This document shows positions 23,425 to 32,895 of a stretch of 43,292 bases of DNA, in pieces. The notes under the pieces were generated by a model, which saw nothing but the letters and a program-made list of their open reading frames with translations, did no database searches and was not told the DNA's origin. Positions within the stretch are counted from its first letter, which is position 1. Every line of letters starts with the position of its first letter. Source of the DNA: Coriobacteriales bacterium (GTDB lineage: Bacteria > Actinomycetota > Coriobacteriia > Coriobacteriales > UBA8131). The position numbers and the translations under genes are program-made. The stretch covers positions 1 through 43,292 of the forward strand of contig JAISEO010000098.1 in the NCBI GenBank assembly GCA_031264075.1, in the 5' to 3' direction.

Positions 23425-25953
23425 ATGCTGAGACTCGCTCGTTTTATCAGACCTTTTCTGGGAGCCATTGCGGTGGCCGTGGTATTGCTTTTTGTTCAGG
23501 CGCTGTGCGATCTCAATCTCCCCAACCTGATGAGCAATATCGTCAATGTGGGCATACAACAGGGCGGTGTGGAGGATCGCTCACCGGTGGCCATCTCTTC
23601 CGAGGGCTATGAGCTTGTTCAGGCTTTCATGGACTCCAGCCAGAAGGCACAGATGGATGAGCATTACGAGCGCGTCCTGCCCGGCGATATCGCGCCAGAC
23701 GGCCGCCCCTGGAGCGAGCAGTACCCCGACGCTTCGGCCGATGGCTTCTCTGTGCTGAGGGAGGGCATTACTGCCGAGAGCCGTGCGGAACTTGATTCCG
23801 CCTTTGGCGAGGCTACGTGGACCATGATAAAGGTCTTGCAGGAGTTTGCCGCACACGGCACGGAAAACCTCGGCATCACACTTCCGCCGGGCTCAGACGC
23901 GGGAGCAGGCGACACTGCGCTTCTCTCGACCTTCGCTGCCTCTCGGGAGGGTACTGAGGACACGGAGAGCGGCGATGCCGCGACGGCAGACCTGCAGAAC
24001 ATCGACTTCTCCACCCTCTACCAGATCCTGCCGCTCATCAATTTGATTCCCGCAGACACCATGGCCGGCTTCCGGGCCGCGGCGGCCGCCACCGACGAGA
24101 TGATGCTGAACGAAAGCGCCACCATGCTCGTCCGCAACTTCTACAGGGAGCTCGGACTTGCCATGGACAGCTACGAGTTCAGCTATATCATGCGCATCGG
24201 CCTCATCATGCTGCTTATCACGCTCATCGGTGGCGCGGCTACCGTGTTGGTGGGGCTGCTGTCCAGCCGTGCCGGAGCCGGAATAGCCCGCGACCTGCGC
24301 AGCGCCGTGTTTAAGAAGGTACTGGCGTTTTCGCACACGGAGTTTGACCGCTTCTCCACCGCCAGCCTTATCACCCGGTCAACCAATGACGTTACCCAGA
24401 TACAGATGGTCGTGACCATGGGCATCCGGATGCTGTGCTACGCGCCCATCATGGGCGTGGGAGCCGTTATCATGGCGCTCCAGAAAAGCGTGGACATGAG
24501 CTGGATAATGGGCGTGGCGGTCATCTTCATGCTGGGCATGGTAGGCATTCTCATGGCCATAGTCCTGCCCAAGTTCAAAATAATCCAGAAGCTCGTTGAT
24601 CGCCTCAACCTCGTGGCACGCGAGACCCTGATGGGGCAGATGGTCATCCGTGCCTTCTCGCGCGAGCGCTTTGAGATGGATCGCTTTGAGAAGGCCAACA
24701 CCGACGTGACCAATACCACGCTGTTCATACAACGAGCCATGGTCTTCATGATGCCGGTGATGATGATCTTCATGAACGCCCTCACCGTGCTGATTATCTG
24801 GATTGGCGCCGAGCAGGTGGCGGCCAGCCAGATGCAGGTGGGCGACATGATGGCCTATATGCAGTACGCCATGATGATGGTGATGAGCTTCATGTTCATA
24901 GCCATGGCCTTTATCCTCGTGCCCCGTGCCGCGGTGAGCGCCGTGCGTATTGCCGAGGTGCTGGATACCGAGCCGGTCATCGCCGATCCCGAGCATCCTC
25001 TCCAGATTTCCGACACGCTCCCGGCAGACCAGCGAGGACGCGTGGAGTTCAAGGATGTGTCCTTTGGCTTTGAGGGAGCGGAGACCTGCGCGCTCGAGCA
25101 CATCGACTTTGTGGCCCGGGCGGGCTCCACTACCGCCATCATCGGTTCAACGGGCTCCGGCAAGTCGAGCGTTCTCAATCTCATTCCCCGCTTTTACGAC
25201 GCAAGCGAGGGAACCGTGCTGTTTGACGGCGTGGACGTGCGCGCGCTCAGTACCCACGACCTGCGGAGCCGCATTGGCTACGTGCCGCAGAAGAGCCTGT
25301 TGATGAGTGGCAGCATCGCAGAGAATATCGCCTATGGCAACCCGGCCCTGCCACCAGCCGACGTGGAGAAGGCCGCTGAGGTGGCCCAGGCCATGGACTT
25401 CATCAACAAATTGCAGGCCGAGACGGGAGACGACGACCCCGAGGCTCTGCCCGAAGAAGTTGCCGTGATGCAGCAGGTTGCTGAACAGGTAGAAGAACGG
25501 GAAACAGCGCCTGTTCATGAGGGGCCCAGCGCCCCAGCTGCTGTTGACACTGCCGCCTCGGCACTCGCACCCGGCTTTGATTTTGCGATAGCCCAGGGAG
25601 GAAGCAACGTCTCCGGCGGCCAGCGCCAGCGCCTGGCCATCGCTCGCGCCCTGGCGGTACAGCCTGAGGTCTTCCTCTTTGACGACAGCTTCTCCGCCCT
25701 GGACTTTGCCACCGATGCCGCGCTTCGCCGGGCACTCGCCGCCTACACACACGACGCCACCCTCATCATCGTCGCCCAGCGCGTGGGCACCATCATGGAC
25801 GCTGAGAGTATCTATATGTTGGATGAGGGAAGAATCATCGGCCACGGAACCCACGCCCAGCTCCTGCGCAGCTGCGCCCCGTATCGGGAGATTGCCGAGT
25901 CTCAGCTCTCGCCCGAAGAAATCGCGGCCTCGATGGGCGGTGATGCCCAGTGA
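23425..25953 (+). CDS. ABC exporter half with degenerate ATPase site and large outer insertion
   Basis: One half of a heterodimeric type IV ABC exporter. TM1 is near the N-terminus (RFIRPFLGAIAVAVVLLFVQ), and TM2-TM6 run from about residue 255 to 500. Between them lies a roughly 210-residue hydrophilic segment predicted to be outside the cell, which ordinary exporters lack. The ATPase domain has Walker A GSTGSGKSS, Q-loop VPQKS, signature VSGGQRQR and Walker B VFLFDDSFSALD. The catalytic Glu is replaced by Asp, and the H-loop His by Gln (IVAQRV), the classic degenerate subunit. A 55-residue acidic insert precedes the signature. Coordinates use the ATG at 23425 (842 residues); a GTG at 23398 adds nine. 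Confidence 0.93.
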   Translation: MLRLARFIRPFLGAIAVAVVLLFVQALCDLNLPNLMSNIVNVGIQQGGVEDRSPVAISSEGYELVQAFMDSSQKAQMDEHYERVLPGDIAPDGRPWSEQYPDASADGFSVLREGITAESRAELDSAFGEATWTMIKVLQEFAAHGTENLGITLPPGSDAGAGDTALLSTFAASREGTEDTESGDAATADLQNIDFSTLYQILPLINLIPADTMAGFRAAAAATDEMMLNESATMLVRNFYRELGLAMDSYEFSYIMRIGLIMLLITLIGGAATVLVGLLSSRAGAGIARDLRSAVFKKVLAFSHTEFDRFSTASLITRSTNDVTQIQMVVTMGIRMLCYAPIMGVGAVIMALQKSVDMSWIMGVAVIFMLGMVGILMAIVLPKFKIIQKLVDRLNLVARETLMGQMVIRAFSRERFEMDRFEKANTDVTNTTLFIQRAMVFMMPVMMIFMNALTVLIIWIGAEQVAASQMQVGDMMAYMQYAMMMVMSFMFIAMAFILVPRAAVSAVRIAEVLDTEPVIADPEHPLQISDTLPADQRGRVEFKDVSFGFEGAETCALEHIDFVARAGSTTAIIGSTGSGKSSVLNLIPRFYDASEGTVLFDGVDVRALSTHDLRSRIGYVPQKSLLMSGSIAENIAYGNPALPPADVEKAAEVAQAMDFINKLQAETGDDDPEALPEEVAVMQQVAEQVEERETAPVHEGPSAPAAVDTAASALAPGFDFAIAQGGSNVSGGQRQRLAIARALAVQPEVFLFDDSFSALDFATDAALRRALAAYTHDATLIIVAQRVGTIMDAESIYMLDEGRIIGHGTHAQLLRSCAPYREIAESQLSPEEIAASMGGDAQ

Positions 25954-27902
25954 GCGCGACACGCGACGAAAAGAACTCCCCGCCCGCCCGTGAGGGACGG
26001 TTCAAGCGGTTCAGACGACGCGGTTCAGGTGCCGGGCCGGGCGGTGGCCAGGCACGCGGTGGCATCATGGACGGAGGCAGGCCCGGCGGCCCCCTCGGCG
26101 GCATGATGGGCGGCGACAAGCCCAAAGACCTGAGGGGCACGCTACGCAAACTCATCCGGTATCTGGGGTCGTATAAGCTGGCTCTTCTGTGTGTTGCGAT
26201 CTTCGCCATCGCTTCCACGGTGTTCAACATCATCGGTCCCAAGCTCATGGGCGGAGCCACCACCGAGCTGTTTGAAGGCATCATGGCTCAGATAGCGGGC
26301 ACGGGCACGGGCCCCGACTTCAGCGTTATCGGCACCATACTGCTCTCCACGCTGGCTCTGTACGTGGTTGCCGCGCTGTTTCAGTTTGTGCAGGGCTTGA
26401 TCATGGCCAGCGTAGCCAACAAGATCTCGTATCGCATGCGCCGTGACATCGATGCCAAGATACTGCGTCTCCCCTTCTCCTACTACGACAAGGTGTCCAC
26501 GGGCGATGTCATGAGCCACATCACCAACGACGTGGATGCCATCAACCAGAGCCTCAGCCAGTCCATCACGCAGATCATCACCTCCGTCGCCACGCTCATA
26601 GGCGTCATCGTCATGATGCTCTCCATATCCTGGCAGATGACCCTGGCGGCCCTGCTCACCCTGCCCTTCAGCGTGGGCATCATCGGCATCATTGTGAGCA
26701 AGTCGCAGCGACACTTTGGCGATCAGCAGAAATACCTGGGGCGGGTCAATGGTTCGGTTGAGGAACATTTTGGCGCTCACAGTGTCGTTCAGGCCTTTAA
26801 CGGGCAGCGTCGCGCCCAGGAGGAGTTTGAGAAGAACAACACGATCCTCTTCTCCTCGGCCTGGAAGGCCAACTTCCTCAGTGGGCTCATGATGCCGCTG
26901 ATGAACGTCGTGGGTAATATCGGCTATGTGCTCGTCTGCATCATCGGTGCCTGGATGGCCATTGGCGGCAACATGCAGGTGGGCAATATCCAGGCCTTTA
27001 TCCAATACATGCGTAACTTCCAGCAGCCCATTGTTCAGGCCGCGCAGATCTCCAATATTCTGCAGCAGACCATTGCCGCTGCCGAACGGGTCTTCACCTT
27101 CCTGGACGAAGACGAGGTTGTGGCCGATGTCCCCGGCGCGCTTGTCGCGGATCCGGCCAGTATCAAAGGCGCGGTGGACTTTGAGCACGTGCGCTTTGGC
27201 TACACTCCCGAAAAGACCATCATCAAGGACTTCTCCGCTGCCGTGGCGCCGGGTGCCAAGATAGCCATCGTCGGGCCCACCGGTGCCGGCAAGACCACCA
27301 TCGTCAAGTTGCTGGAGCGCTTCTACGACGTGGACAGCGGCGCCATCCTCGTGGACGGTTCTGACATACGCGAGTACGAGCGCAAGGGCCTGCGCAGCCT
27401 CTTTGGCATGGTGCTGCAGGATACCTGGCTCTATTCGGACACGATTGCCGAGAACATCCGCTTTGGCAGGCTCGATGCCACCGATGAGGAGGTGCGCCAT
27501 GCCGCTGCCGTGGCCCAGGCCGACCACTTCATCCAGACCCTGCCGGGCAGCTATGGCATGGTGGTTAACGAAGAGGCGTCCAATATCTCGCAGGGCCAGA
27601 AGCAGCTCTTGACCATCGCACGCGCCGTGCTGCACGATCCCCGCATCCTCATCCTCGACGAGGCCACCTCGTCGGTGGACACGCGCACCGAGCTGCTCAT
27701 CCAAAAGGCCATGGACAACCTCATGGCGGGCCGCACGAGCTTCATCATCGCGCACCGGCTCTCCACCATCAAAAACGCCGACCTCATCCTCGTGCTCGAC
27801 GACGGCGACATAGTAGAGCAGGGCTCCCATGAGGAACTACTGGCCAGAAACGGCTTCTACGCGATGCTGTACAACTCTCAGTTTGATGTAGGGGAAGAAT
27901 AG
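25950..27902 (+). CDS. ABC exporter half with catalytic ATPase site
   Basis: Partner of the preceding gene, starting with GTG in a GTGA overlap. The 650 residues have a basic, Gly/Arg-rich cytoplasmic N-terminus (1-60, with GGRPGGPLGGMMGG), six TM helices (about 70-360) and an ATPase: Walker A GPTGAGKTT, Q-loop VLQDTWLYSD, signature NISQGQKQ (non-canonical), Walker B ILILDEATSSVD with its Glu, and H-loop IIAHRLSTI. Its weak signature would pair with the partner's degenerate Walker B, leaving one working site made from this Walker B and the partner's VSGGQ. This is the EfrCD/BmrCD/TM287-288 arrangement. The substrate is unknown; drugs, lipids or peptides are possible. Confidence 0.94.
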   Translation: MSATRDEKNSPPAREGRFKRFRRRGSGAGPGGGQARGGIMDGGRPGGPLGGMMGGDKPKDLRGTLRKLIRYLGSYKLALLCVAIFAIASTVFNIIGPKLMGGATTELFEGIMAQIAGTGTGPDFSVIGTILLSTLALYVVAALFQFVQGLIMASVANKISYRMRRDIDAKILRLPFSYYDKVSTGDVMSHITNDVDAINQSLSQSITQIITSVATLIGVIVMMLSISWQMTLAALLTLPFSVGIIGIIVSKSQRHFGDQQKYLGRVNGSVEEHFGAHSVVQAFNGQRRAQEEFEKNNTILFSSAWKANFLSGLMMPLMNVVGNIGYVLVCIIGAWMAIGGNMQVGNIQAFIQYMRNFQQPIVQAAQISNILQQTIAAAERVFTFLDEDEVVADVPGALVADPASIKGAVDFEHVRFGYTPEKTIIKDFSAAVAPGAKIAIVGPTGAGKTTIVKLLERFYDVDSGAILVDGSDIREYERKGLRSLFGMVLQDTWLYSDTIAENIRFGRLDATDEEVRHAAAVAQADHFIQTLPGSYGMVVNEEASNISQGQKQLLTIARAVLHDPRILILDEATSSVDTRTELLIQKAMDNLMAGRTSFIIAHRLSTIKNADLILVLDDGDIVEQGSHEELLARNGFYAMLYNSQFDVGEE

Positions 27903-28053
27903 CCTCAATGGTCCGCATGCCAGTCGCCCTCGCGGTGGGTCCGTGCGGCGAAACGGGCAAAAATGAACTGCTATACTTACCAGGGTATTCACTTGGAAGC
28001 AGAGATGGAGGAACTCCGCACTGTTTCCAGGACAACGAGAAAAGGAGAAGAGT

Positions 28054-28977
28054 ATGTTCCACGCCAAGAAAGAAGGCAGGTTTTCTGCCGGCAGGTTTGT
28101 CGCATTGCTGCTGAGCGTCGTACTGGTTGCGTCCACCGGCCTCGGACTTGCGGCCTGCGGAGGCTCCACGCCGGCTCCGACGAGCGGCACTGCATCAAGC
28201 GGTTCGGGCTCCAGTGGGGCCGCTACTGAGCCGGCTGCCGCCGTAGAGCTACAGATCTTTGCCGCCAATTCGCTTGAGAGGGCGCTTCCAGAGGTCCAGG
28301 CCCTCTACACGGCCGAGAATCCCAATGTCAGCTTTGCCGACAGTCAGTTCAAGGGTTCTGGCGACCTCGTCACCGAGCTTGAGGGTGGTGCTCCGGCAGA
28401 CATCCTCATCACAGCCTCGTCCGCAACGATGGATACCGCCGTTGAGAACGGCAACATCGATGAGGCCACACGCAGCAATATGTTCCAGAATGACCTCATC
28501 ATCGTCAAGCAGGCCGGTTCCAGCGTTACCATCAGCAGCCTTTCAGACGTCAATGGCAGTGCCATCAGCAAGGTGGCCATCGGCGACGCCGACGCGGTGC
28601 CCGCCGGCTCCTATGCAAACCAGAGCCTGTTTACCATCGGCCTGTACTCCGCCGAGTCCGGCAAGGGCGGCGAGTACCTTGAGGGCTTTGCCGACAAAGT
28701 CGTTATCCAATCCAGCGTGGGCAATGTAGCCAAGACGGTCGCCACCGGAGACGCCCAGATAGGATTCGTCTACACCAGCGACCTGTACCGCTATGATGAC
28801 ATCGAGCAGGCCTTTGTCGTACCGGCCGATACCCACAAGAACATCGTCTATCCGGGTGCCGTCGTTGCCAGTTCGGCCCATGCCAGCGAGGCCGACCGGT
28901 TCCTCGAGTTCTGCCTCACCAATCCCGATGCCCTCAGGATCTGGGCGCAGTACGGCTTTGAGGTAGCCGCGTCCTAG
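28054..28977 (+). CDS. modA: Molybdate-type ABC transporter binding lipoprotein ModA
   Basis: Captures molybdate (or tungstate) outside the membrane for ModBC. A 307-residue lipoprotein: signal sequence with lipobox LAAC (Cys35), a Ser/Gly/Thr/Ala linker to about 64, then the ModA fold starting LQIFAANSLERALPEVQALYTAENP, with the oxyanion-site segments DSQFKGSGDLVTELEGGAPADILITAS, QNDLIIVKQ and AIGDADAVPAGSYANQSL. AGGAG precedes the ATG. TATACT at 27972-27977 is a possible -10 box. No ModE palindrome or molybdenum cofactor riboswitch was recognised in the 151-bp upstream gap. modB follows after 57 bp. Confidence 0.93.
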   Translation: MFHAKKEGRFSAGRFVALLLSVVLVASTGLGLAACGGSTPAPTSGTASSGSGSSGAATEPAAAVELQIFAANSLERALPEVQALYTAENPNVSFADSQFKGSGDLVTELEGGAPADILITASSATMDTAVENGNIDEATRSNMFQNDLIIVKQAGSSVTISSLSDVNGSAISKVAIGDADAVPAGSYANQSLFTIGLYSAESGKGGEYLEGFADKVVIQSSVGNVAKTVATGDAQIGFVYTSDLYRYDDIEQAFVVPADTHKNIVYPGAVVASSAHASEADRFLEFCLTNPDALRIWAQYGFEVAAS

Positions 28978-29034
28978 CGTCTGAGAAGAACCCTATGCGG
29001 TGGCAGCCCCAAGTGGACTATACTGCCCCACGAG

Positions 29035-30489
29035 ATGCGGAATCGGTTGAAATTGACAGCACGAACCATCCTGGTGCTCATCGTTATGGTGAGCACCACG
29101 CTTCTCATGCCCTTTTCCGCGCAGGCGGCTGAGGAGGCTGAGGAGCTTACCCTGGATGCCAGCGGTTCTGCCGCGGCACTTGAGGGGGTGAGTTTTGCCG
29201 TGGATGGCTTCGCCCGCAACAACAAGGGTACGGCGCGCGCCTACGCGGGTGAGGACATCGGCTATCGCTACCCTCTCGCAGGGCGCGGGGCCTTTGTGGT
29301 AGTGGCTCTGGAAGACGAGCTGCTCATCTACCTCCCTGAGGAGACAAACGCGTCCTTTGGGCTGGATTTTTCGCAGGATACGGCGGCCCAGACGCAGCTG
29401 CTCACGCTGCTGTTTGCGCTTGATGAGGCCAACTCCAACGGGGGCATCACGCTTGAGCAGTTGGATCTGCCAGCGGTGTTCACCCACTCGGACACGGTTG
29501 CCCATAGAGGTTGCCTCATCCGCTTTGGCGTTGAGGTAGAGCCAGGGTACTACTACGTCACAGTTACCGCGGAGGCCGATGCTCTCCCTGCTCCGGATAC
29601 GGCCAGACAGGCCTCTTTTGTGGAGACCGGTTTGCTGGTGCCCGCAGACACGCTCACCATCCAAACCGCCCCAGAGGGCCTCGATGCCCTCACGGACTTC
29701 CTCACCAACATGGACTACCGACCCTTCTGGGTCAGTCTTCGCACCTCGCTCACGGCCATGATCTTCGTGTTTGTGCTGGGGCTCGCGGCCGCACGCTTCT
29801 CGCTCAAGGTCTCTGAGCATGTCAAGGATGTCCTCGACGCCGTCTTTACCATCCCCATGGTGCTGCCTCCTACGGTTATCGGTTTTCTTTTGCTGGTGGT
29901 GTTTGGCAATTCAACGGATTTTGGCCGCTGGCTGATAGACCATGGCATCGAGCTGGTGTTCTCGTGGCCCGCGGCGGTGATAGCGGCCACGGTGGTGGCG
30001 TTTCCACTGCTCTACCGCACGGCACGCGGCGCTTTTGAGGCCCAGGACGCCAACATGCTCGACGCTGCCCGCACGCTGGGCTGGGGAGAGGGGCGCATCT
30101 TCTTCAAGCTGATGCTGCCGCTGGCCTGGCCCTCTATCGCCGCTGGCACGGTGCTGGCCTTTGCGCGAGCCATGGGCGAGTTTGGTGCCACCCTGTTTGT
30201 GGCAGGCAACTATGCCGGTGTCACGCAGACCATGCCCATCGCCATCTATTTTCAATGGATGGGCGGACGCAGCGACGTGGCGACCTTCTGGGTGTTCGTG
30301 GTCATCCTCATCTCGTTCGTGGTCATCCTCTTCATCAATCTCTACGCGCGCCATACCCAGAAGTTCCGCCTCGGCACAACGGCACGGAAAGAAAGAAGCA
30401 CAGGAGAGGAGCAGGAGGAAGAGGACGTGGAGCGCGAGAGCCTCGAGAGGAGCGTACGGGACACGGGGGAAGAGAGGAGCGGGCCTTGA
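29035..30489 (+). CDS. modB: Molybdate-type ABC permease ModB with extra secreted N-terminal domain
   Basis: Membrane channel of the importer. The permease part starts at about residue 231 (FWVSLRTSLTAMIFVFVLGL) and has five or six TM helices, the IPMVLPPTVIGFLLLVVFG segment typical of ModB and the EAA-type loop AARTLGWGEGRIFFKLMLP that contacts ModC. Unusually it is preceded by a signal-like helix (10-31, ending SAQA) and about 200 extracytoplasmic residues (33-230) rich in beta strands that I do not recognise. The 484 residues are about twice the normal ModB length. The C-terminus is a charged Glu/Arg tail. The stop overlaps the modC start (TTGA). Confidence 0.92.
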   Translation: MRNRLKLTARTILVLIVMVSTTLLMPFSAQAAEEAEELTLDASGSAAALEGVSFAVDGFARNNKGTARAYAGEDIGYRYPLAGRGAFVVVALEDELLIYLPEETNASFGLDFSQDTAAQTQLLTLLFALDEANSNGGITLEQLDLPAVFTHSDTVAHRGCLIRFGVEVEPGYYYVTVTAEADALPAPDTARQASFVETGLLVPADTLTIQTAPEGLDALTDFLTNMDYRPFWVSLRTSLTAMIFVFVLGLAAARFSLKVSEHVKDVLDAVFTIPMVLPPTVIGFLLLVVFGNSTDFGRWLIDHGIELVFSWPAAVIAATVVAFPLLYRTARGAFEAQDANMLDAARTLGWGEGRIFFKLMLPLAWPSIAAGTVLAFARAMGEFGATLFVAGNYAGVTQTMPIAIYFQWMGGRSDVATFWVFVVILISFVVILFINLYARHTQKFRLGTTARKERSTGEEQEEEDVERESLERSVRDTGEERSGP

Positions 30490-31535
30490 GCATCGAAGTC
30501 GCCATCAAAAAGCGTTATCCCTCCTTCAGCCTGGATGTCGCCTTCACAACCGGAGATGAGACCCTGGGCTTTCTCGGTGCGTCGGGCTGTGGCAAGAGTT
30601 TGACGCTCCGTTGTATTGCCGGGCTCGTCACCCCCGACGAGGGGCATATCGTCGTTAACGGCGAGGTCTTTTTTGATTCCGCCGAGAGAGTAAACCTCAA
30701 AGCCCAGCGGCGCAAGACGGCCCTGCTTTTTCAGGATTACAAGCTCTTTCCCAATTTGACCGTGGCCCAGAATATCTCCGCCGGGCTGCCGCGGCACCTG
30801 AGCCGCGACGAGGTGCACGCGCAGGTGAGCGCCCAGCTGGAGCGCTTCAAGCTCAAGGGCTATGGATCGCGGTATCCGGCGAGGCTTTCCGGGGGACAAC
30901 AACAGCGGGTGGCCCTGGCCCGTATGCTGGCCGCCGGACCGAGCATCCTCATGCTCGACGAGCCCTTCTCGGCACTTGACGCACACCTCAAGGCCGATCT
31001 CGAAGAGGGCCTCATCGAACTCTTCGAGCGCTTCGAGGGCACGGTGCTCTACGTCTCACACGACATAGACGAGGCCTTCCGTTTCTGTGACGACATCGCC
31101 GTGGTCGATAACGGCAGCATAGCGCAGATCGCTCCCTCCGCCGAGCTGGTCTCTGCACCCAGCACGCTGGCCAGCATCAAGGTCTCCGGCGTCAAGAACA
31201 TCAGCAGAGCGCGGAAGACCGGAGCGCACACGGTTGAGGCCCTGGACTGGGGCATAACGCTTACCACGACAGACGAGGTGCCAGACCGTGTGGCCTGGCT
31301 GGGGGTACGCGCCTCCTACCTGCGCCATGCCCTGCCGGATGAGTGTCTTAATGTCTACGAGCTCACGGTACGCTTTACCGCCGACTCGCGTTTTGACCGC
31401 ACGGCGGTGCTCGACCCGGGCAAGATCCGCTGGATTGCCGATAAGCTGACCCTGCCTCCCGAAGCGCTGCCGGTCAAAGGCCAGACGCTCCGCATCCATA
31501 TTCCCCCGGATCAGATCTATCTGGTGGGTGAGTAG
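30486..31535 (+). CDS. modC: Molybdate-type ABC transporter ATPase ModC
   Basis: Powers molybdate uptake. From a TTG at 30486, overlapping the modB stop and preceded by AGGAG, the protein is 349 residues: Walker A GASGCGKSLTL (31-41), Q-loop LLFQDYKLFPN, signature RLSGGQQQRVALARML, Walker B ILMLDEPFSALD and H-loop VLYVSHDIDEA. The C-terminal 70 residues fit a TOBE/Mop-type regulatory region. The reading frame continues 231 bp upstream to an ATG, but that part lies inside modB in another frame and is not ABC-like, so the TTG start is preferred. The gene is convergent with the reductase gene 24 bp away; no terminator is evident. Confidence 0.93.
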   Translation: MSIEVAIKKRYPSFSLDVAFTTGDETLGFLGASGCGKSLTLRCIAGLVTPDEGHIVVNGEVFFDSAERVNLKAQRRKTALLFQDYKLFPNLTVAQNISAGLPRHLSRDEVHAQVSAQLERFKLKGYGSRYPARLSGGQQQRVALARMLAAGPSILMLDEPFSALDAHLKADLEEGLIELFERFEGTVLYVSHDIDEAFRFCDDIAVVDNGSIAQIAPSAELVSAPSTLASIKVSGVKNISRARKTGAHTVEALDWGITLTTTDEVPDRVAWLGVRASYLRHALPDECLNVYELTVRFTADSRFDRTAVLDPGKIRWIADKLTLPPEALPVKGQTLRIHIPPDQIYLVGE

Positions 31536-31559
31536 GCGCAGGTGCTCTGAAGGACGCAG

Positions 31560-32894
31560 CTACAGACGCGTGAATACCCGTACGGCGAGGTTGCCGAGCG
31601 GATAGGCTGAGCAGGGGTGGAAGTAGCCTACGTCTCGGTCGCGCGCACGAACGCCGTCCGACTCGGGTCGCTGCCAGACCTCACCGTCCTCAAGCAGGCT
31701 TCTACACCAGCCGCACTCACCGCTGCGACAGCGTGTGTCGGCGGCAAGCCCGGCCCGCTCCAGCGCCACGGCAACCGTCTCGGTGCTCCTGGCCGCAACA
31801 AGCTGCTCGTCTCTACCAAAGCGCACGGCGAGCTTGTAGGTCATACCCGGCATACCGGGAAAGCCCGGATGCTGCTCGATACAGCTGCTCTCGCCATAAG
31901 CCTCAAGGCGCCTACGTGTAGGCGGTATGGCGAGCCGGTCCAGCTCGGGCACGATGTAGTCGTAGAGCGCCGCCGGACCACTGACATAGAAGCTCGCCTC
32001 GGCATAGTCGGGCACGAGACGAGCGATGAGTTCCGCGGAGAGAAAGCCCGTCTCGCCCTGCCATCCCTCCTCCGGCTCGCTCAGCACGTGGACGATGCGG
32101 ACACGACCCTTGCTGGCGGCCGCCAGACGGTCAAGCTCCGCGCGGTAGAGTATGTCTGCGGCACAGCGCGAGCCAAAGAGTAGCGTGAGGCGTTCGGGGC
32201 GCTGGCCGCGTTGGAGCATATCCTTGATAATCGAGCGGAAGATGGTCACGCCACTGCCGCCTGCCAGGCCTATGACGTGCGCGGCATCGCGGATGCCGTT
32301 GTAATACGTAGTGCCAAAGGGTGCGTCAAGGAGTAGCTCGCTGCCCTTCTCCCAGTGTTCCCAGACGTACTCGCTCACATAGCCGCCGGGCTTGCGCTTG
32401 AGGGTTATCTCCACAAAGCCAGCTTCTTCGGCCGGCGACATCCCCCCAAGGCCGACCTTCTCACCAAGCGCTTCTGCCGGACCGGAAGAGATGGCAAAGG
32501 GACGCGAGGTAGCGCGGCCCTCTATGAGGAACTTGACGGAGAGGTACTGCCCTGCGTGAAAGGCGGGAAGCCTGCGCCCTGCCTCTGCCTCTTCGGGTGC
32601 GAGGACGAGGCGGAAGGTACGTGTGCTGGGCGTCTCCTGCCGTAGCTCGGCGATGCGCGTGCGCAGAAGGCCGGGGTGCAGGTGCGCCGCCAGATCCGCG
32701 ATGGGGTCCGTGGTATCGAGCGCCCAGTGGGGGTTTCCCGTGTTGATCCATGCGGCACGTTTCCTGAGGAGCGAGAACCAGCCACCGAGGTCCTTGAAAT
32801 AGCCGTTGATGCTGATCTTTGCCTTGCCGGGGCCTGCTCTTCGAGTTCGTGTTTGAGGCCTGCTCCGACTTTCGGTTTTTTCCTGCACTGTCAT
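31560..32894 (-). CDS. Flavin reductase with C-terminal [2Fe-2S] ferredoxin domain
   Basis: A 444-residue electron-transfer protein. After about 75 N-terminal residues without clear homology it has an FNR-type module: FAD-binding TSRPFAISSGP and NAD(P)-binding HVIGLAGGSGVTIFRSI. A plant-type ferredoxin domain follows, with cluster ligands CRSGECGWC (CX4CX2C) and the fourth Cys in FHPCSAYPLG. This order (reductase then ferredoxin) resembles the hybrid-cluster-protein reductase and phenol/benzoate oxygenase reductase families. The ATG at 32894 is chosen for its strong GGAGGTGAG ribosome-binding site, two bases after the stop of the flavoprotein gene. Longer in-frame starts lie inside that gene. 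It probably feeds electrons to or from the upstream flavoprotein. Confidence 0.93.
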   Translation of the reverse strand: MTVQEKTESRSRPQTRTRRAGPGKAKISINGYFKDLGGWFSLLRKRAAWINTGNPHWALDTTDPIADLAAHLHPGLLRTRIAELRQETPSTRTFRLVLAPEEAEAGRRLPAFHAGQYLSVKFLIEGRATSRPFAISSGPAEALGEKVGLGGMSPAEEAGFVEITLKRKPGGYVSEYVWEHWEKGSELLLDAPFGTTYYNGIRDAAHVIGLAGGSGVTIFRSIIKDMLQRGQRPERLTLLFGSRCAADILYRAELDRLAAASKGRVRIVHVLSEPEEGWQGETGFLSAELIARLVPDYAEASFYVSGPAALYDYIVPELDRLAIPPTRRRLEAYGESSCIEQHPGFPGMPGMTYKLAVRFGRDEQLVAARSTETVAVALERAGLAADTRCRSGECGWCRSLLEDGEVWQRPESDGVRARDRDVGYFHPCSAYPLGNLAVRVFTRL

Positions 32895-32895
32895 G

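Noticed and set aside
26142-27830. A 562-codon open frame antisense to the second exporter gene
   Set aside because: It mirrors a clear ABC exporter gene, is rich in His/Asp/Gly as reverse-complement codons give, and has no domain or ribosome-binding site. Other long antisense frames (for example 4827-6074, 33544-34818) were dropped for the same reason.
27903-28053. ModE operator or molybdenum cofactor riboswitch before modA
   Set aside because: No ModE-like palindrome and no recognisable aptamer; only a lone TATACT was seen.
30255-30485. Upstream in-frame extension of ModC
   Set aside because: It overlaps the modB permease coding region and is not ABC-like; TTG at 30486 with AGGAG is a better start.
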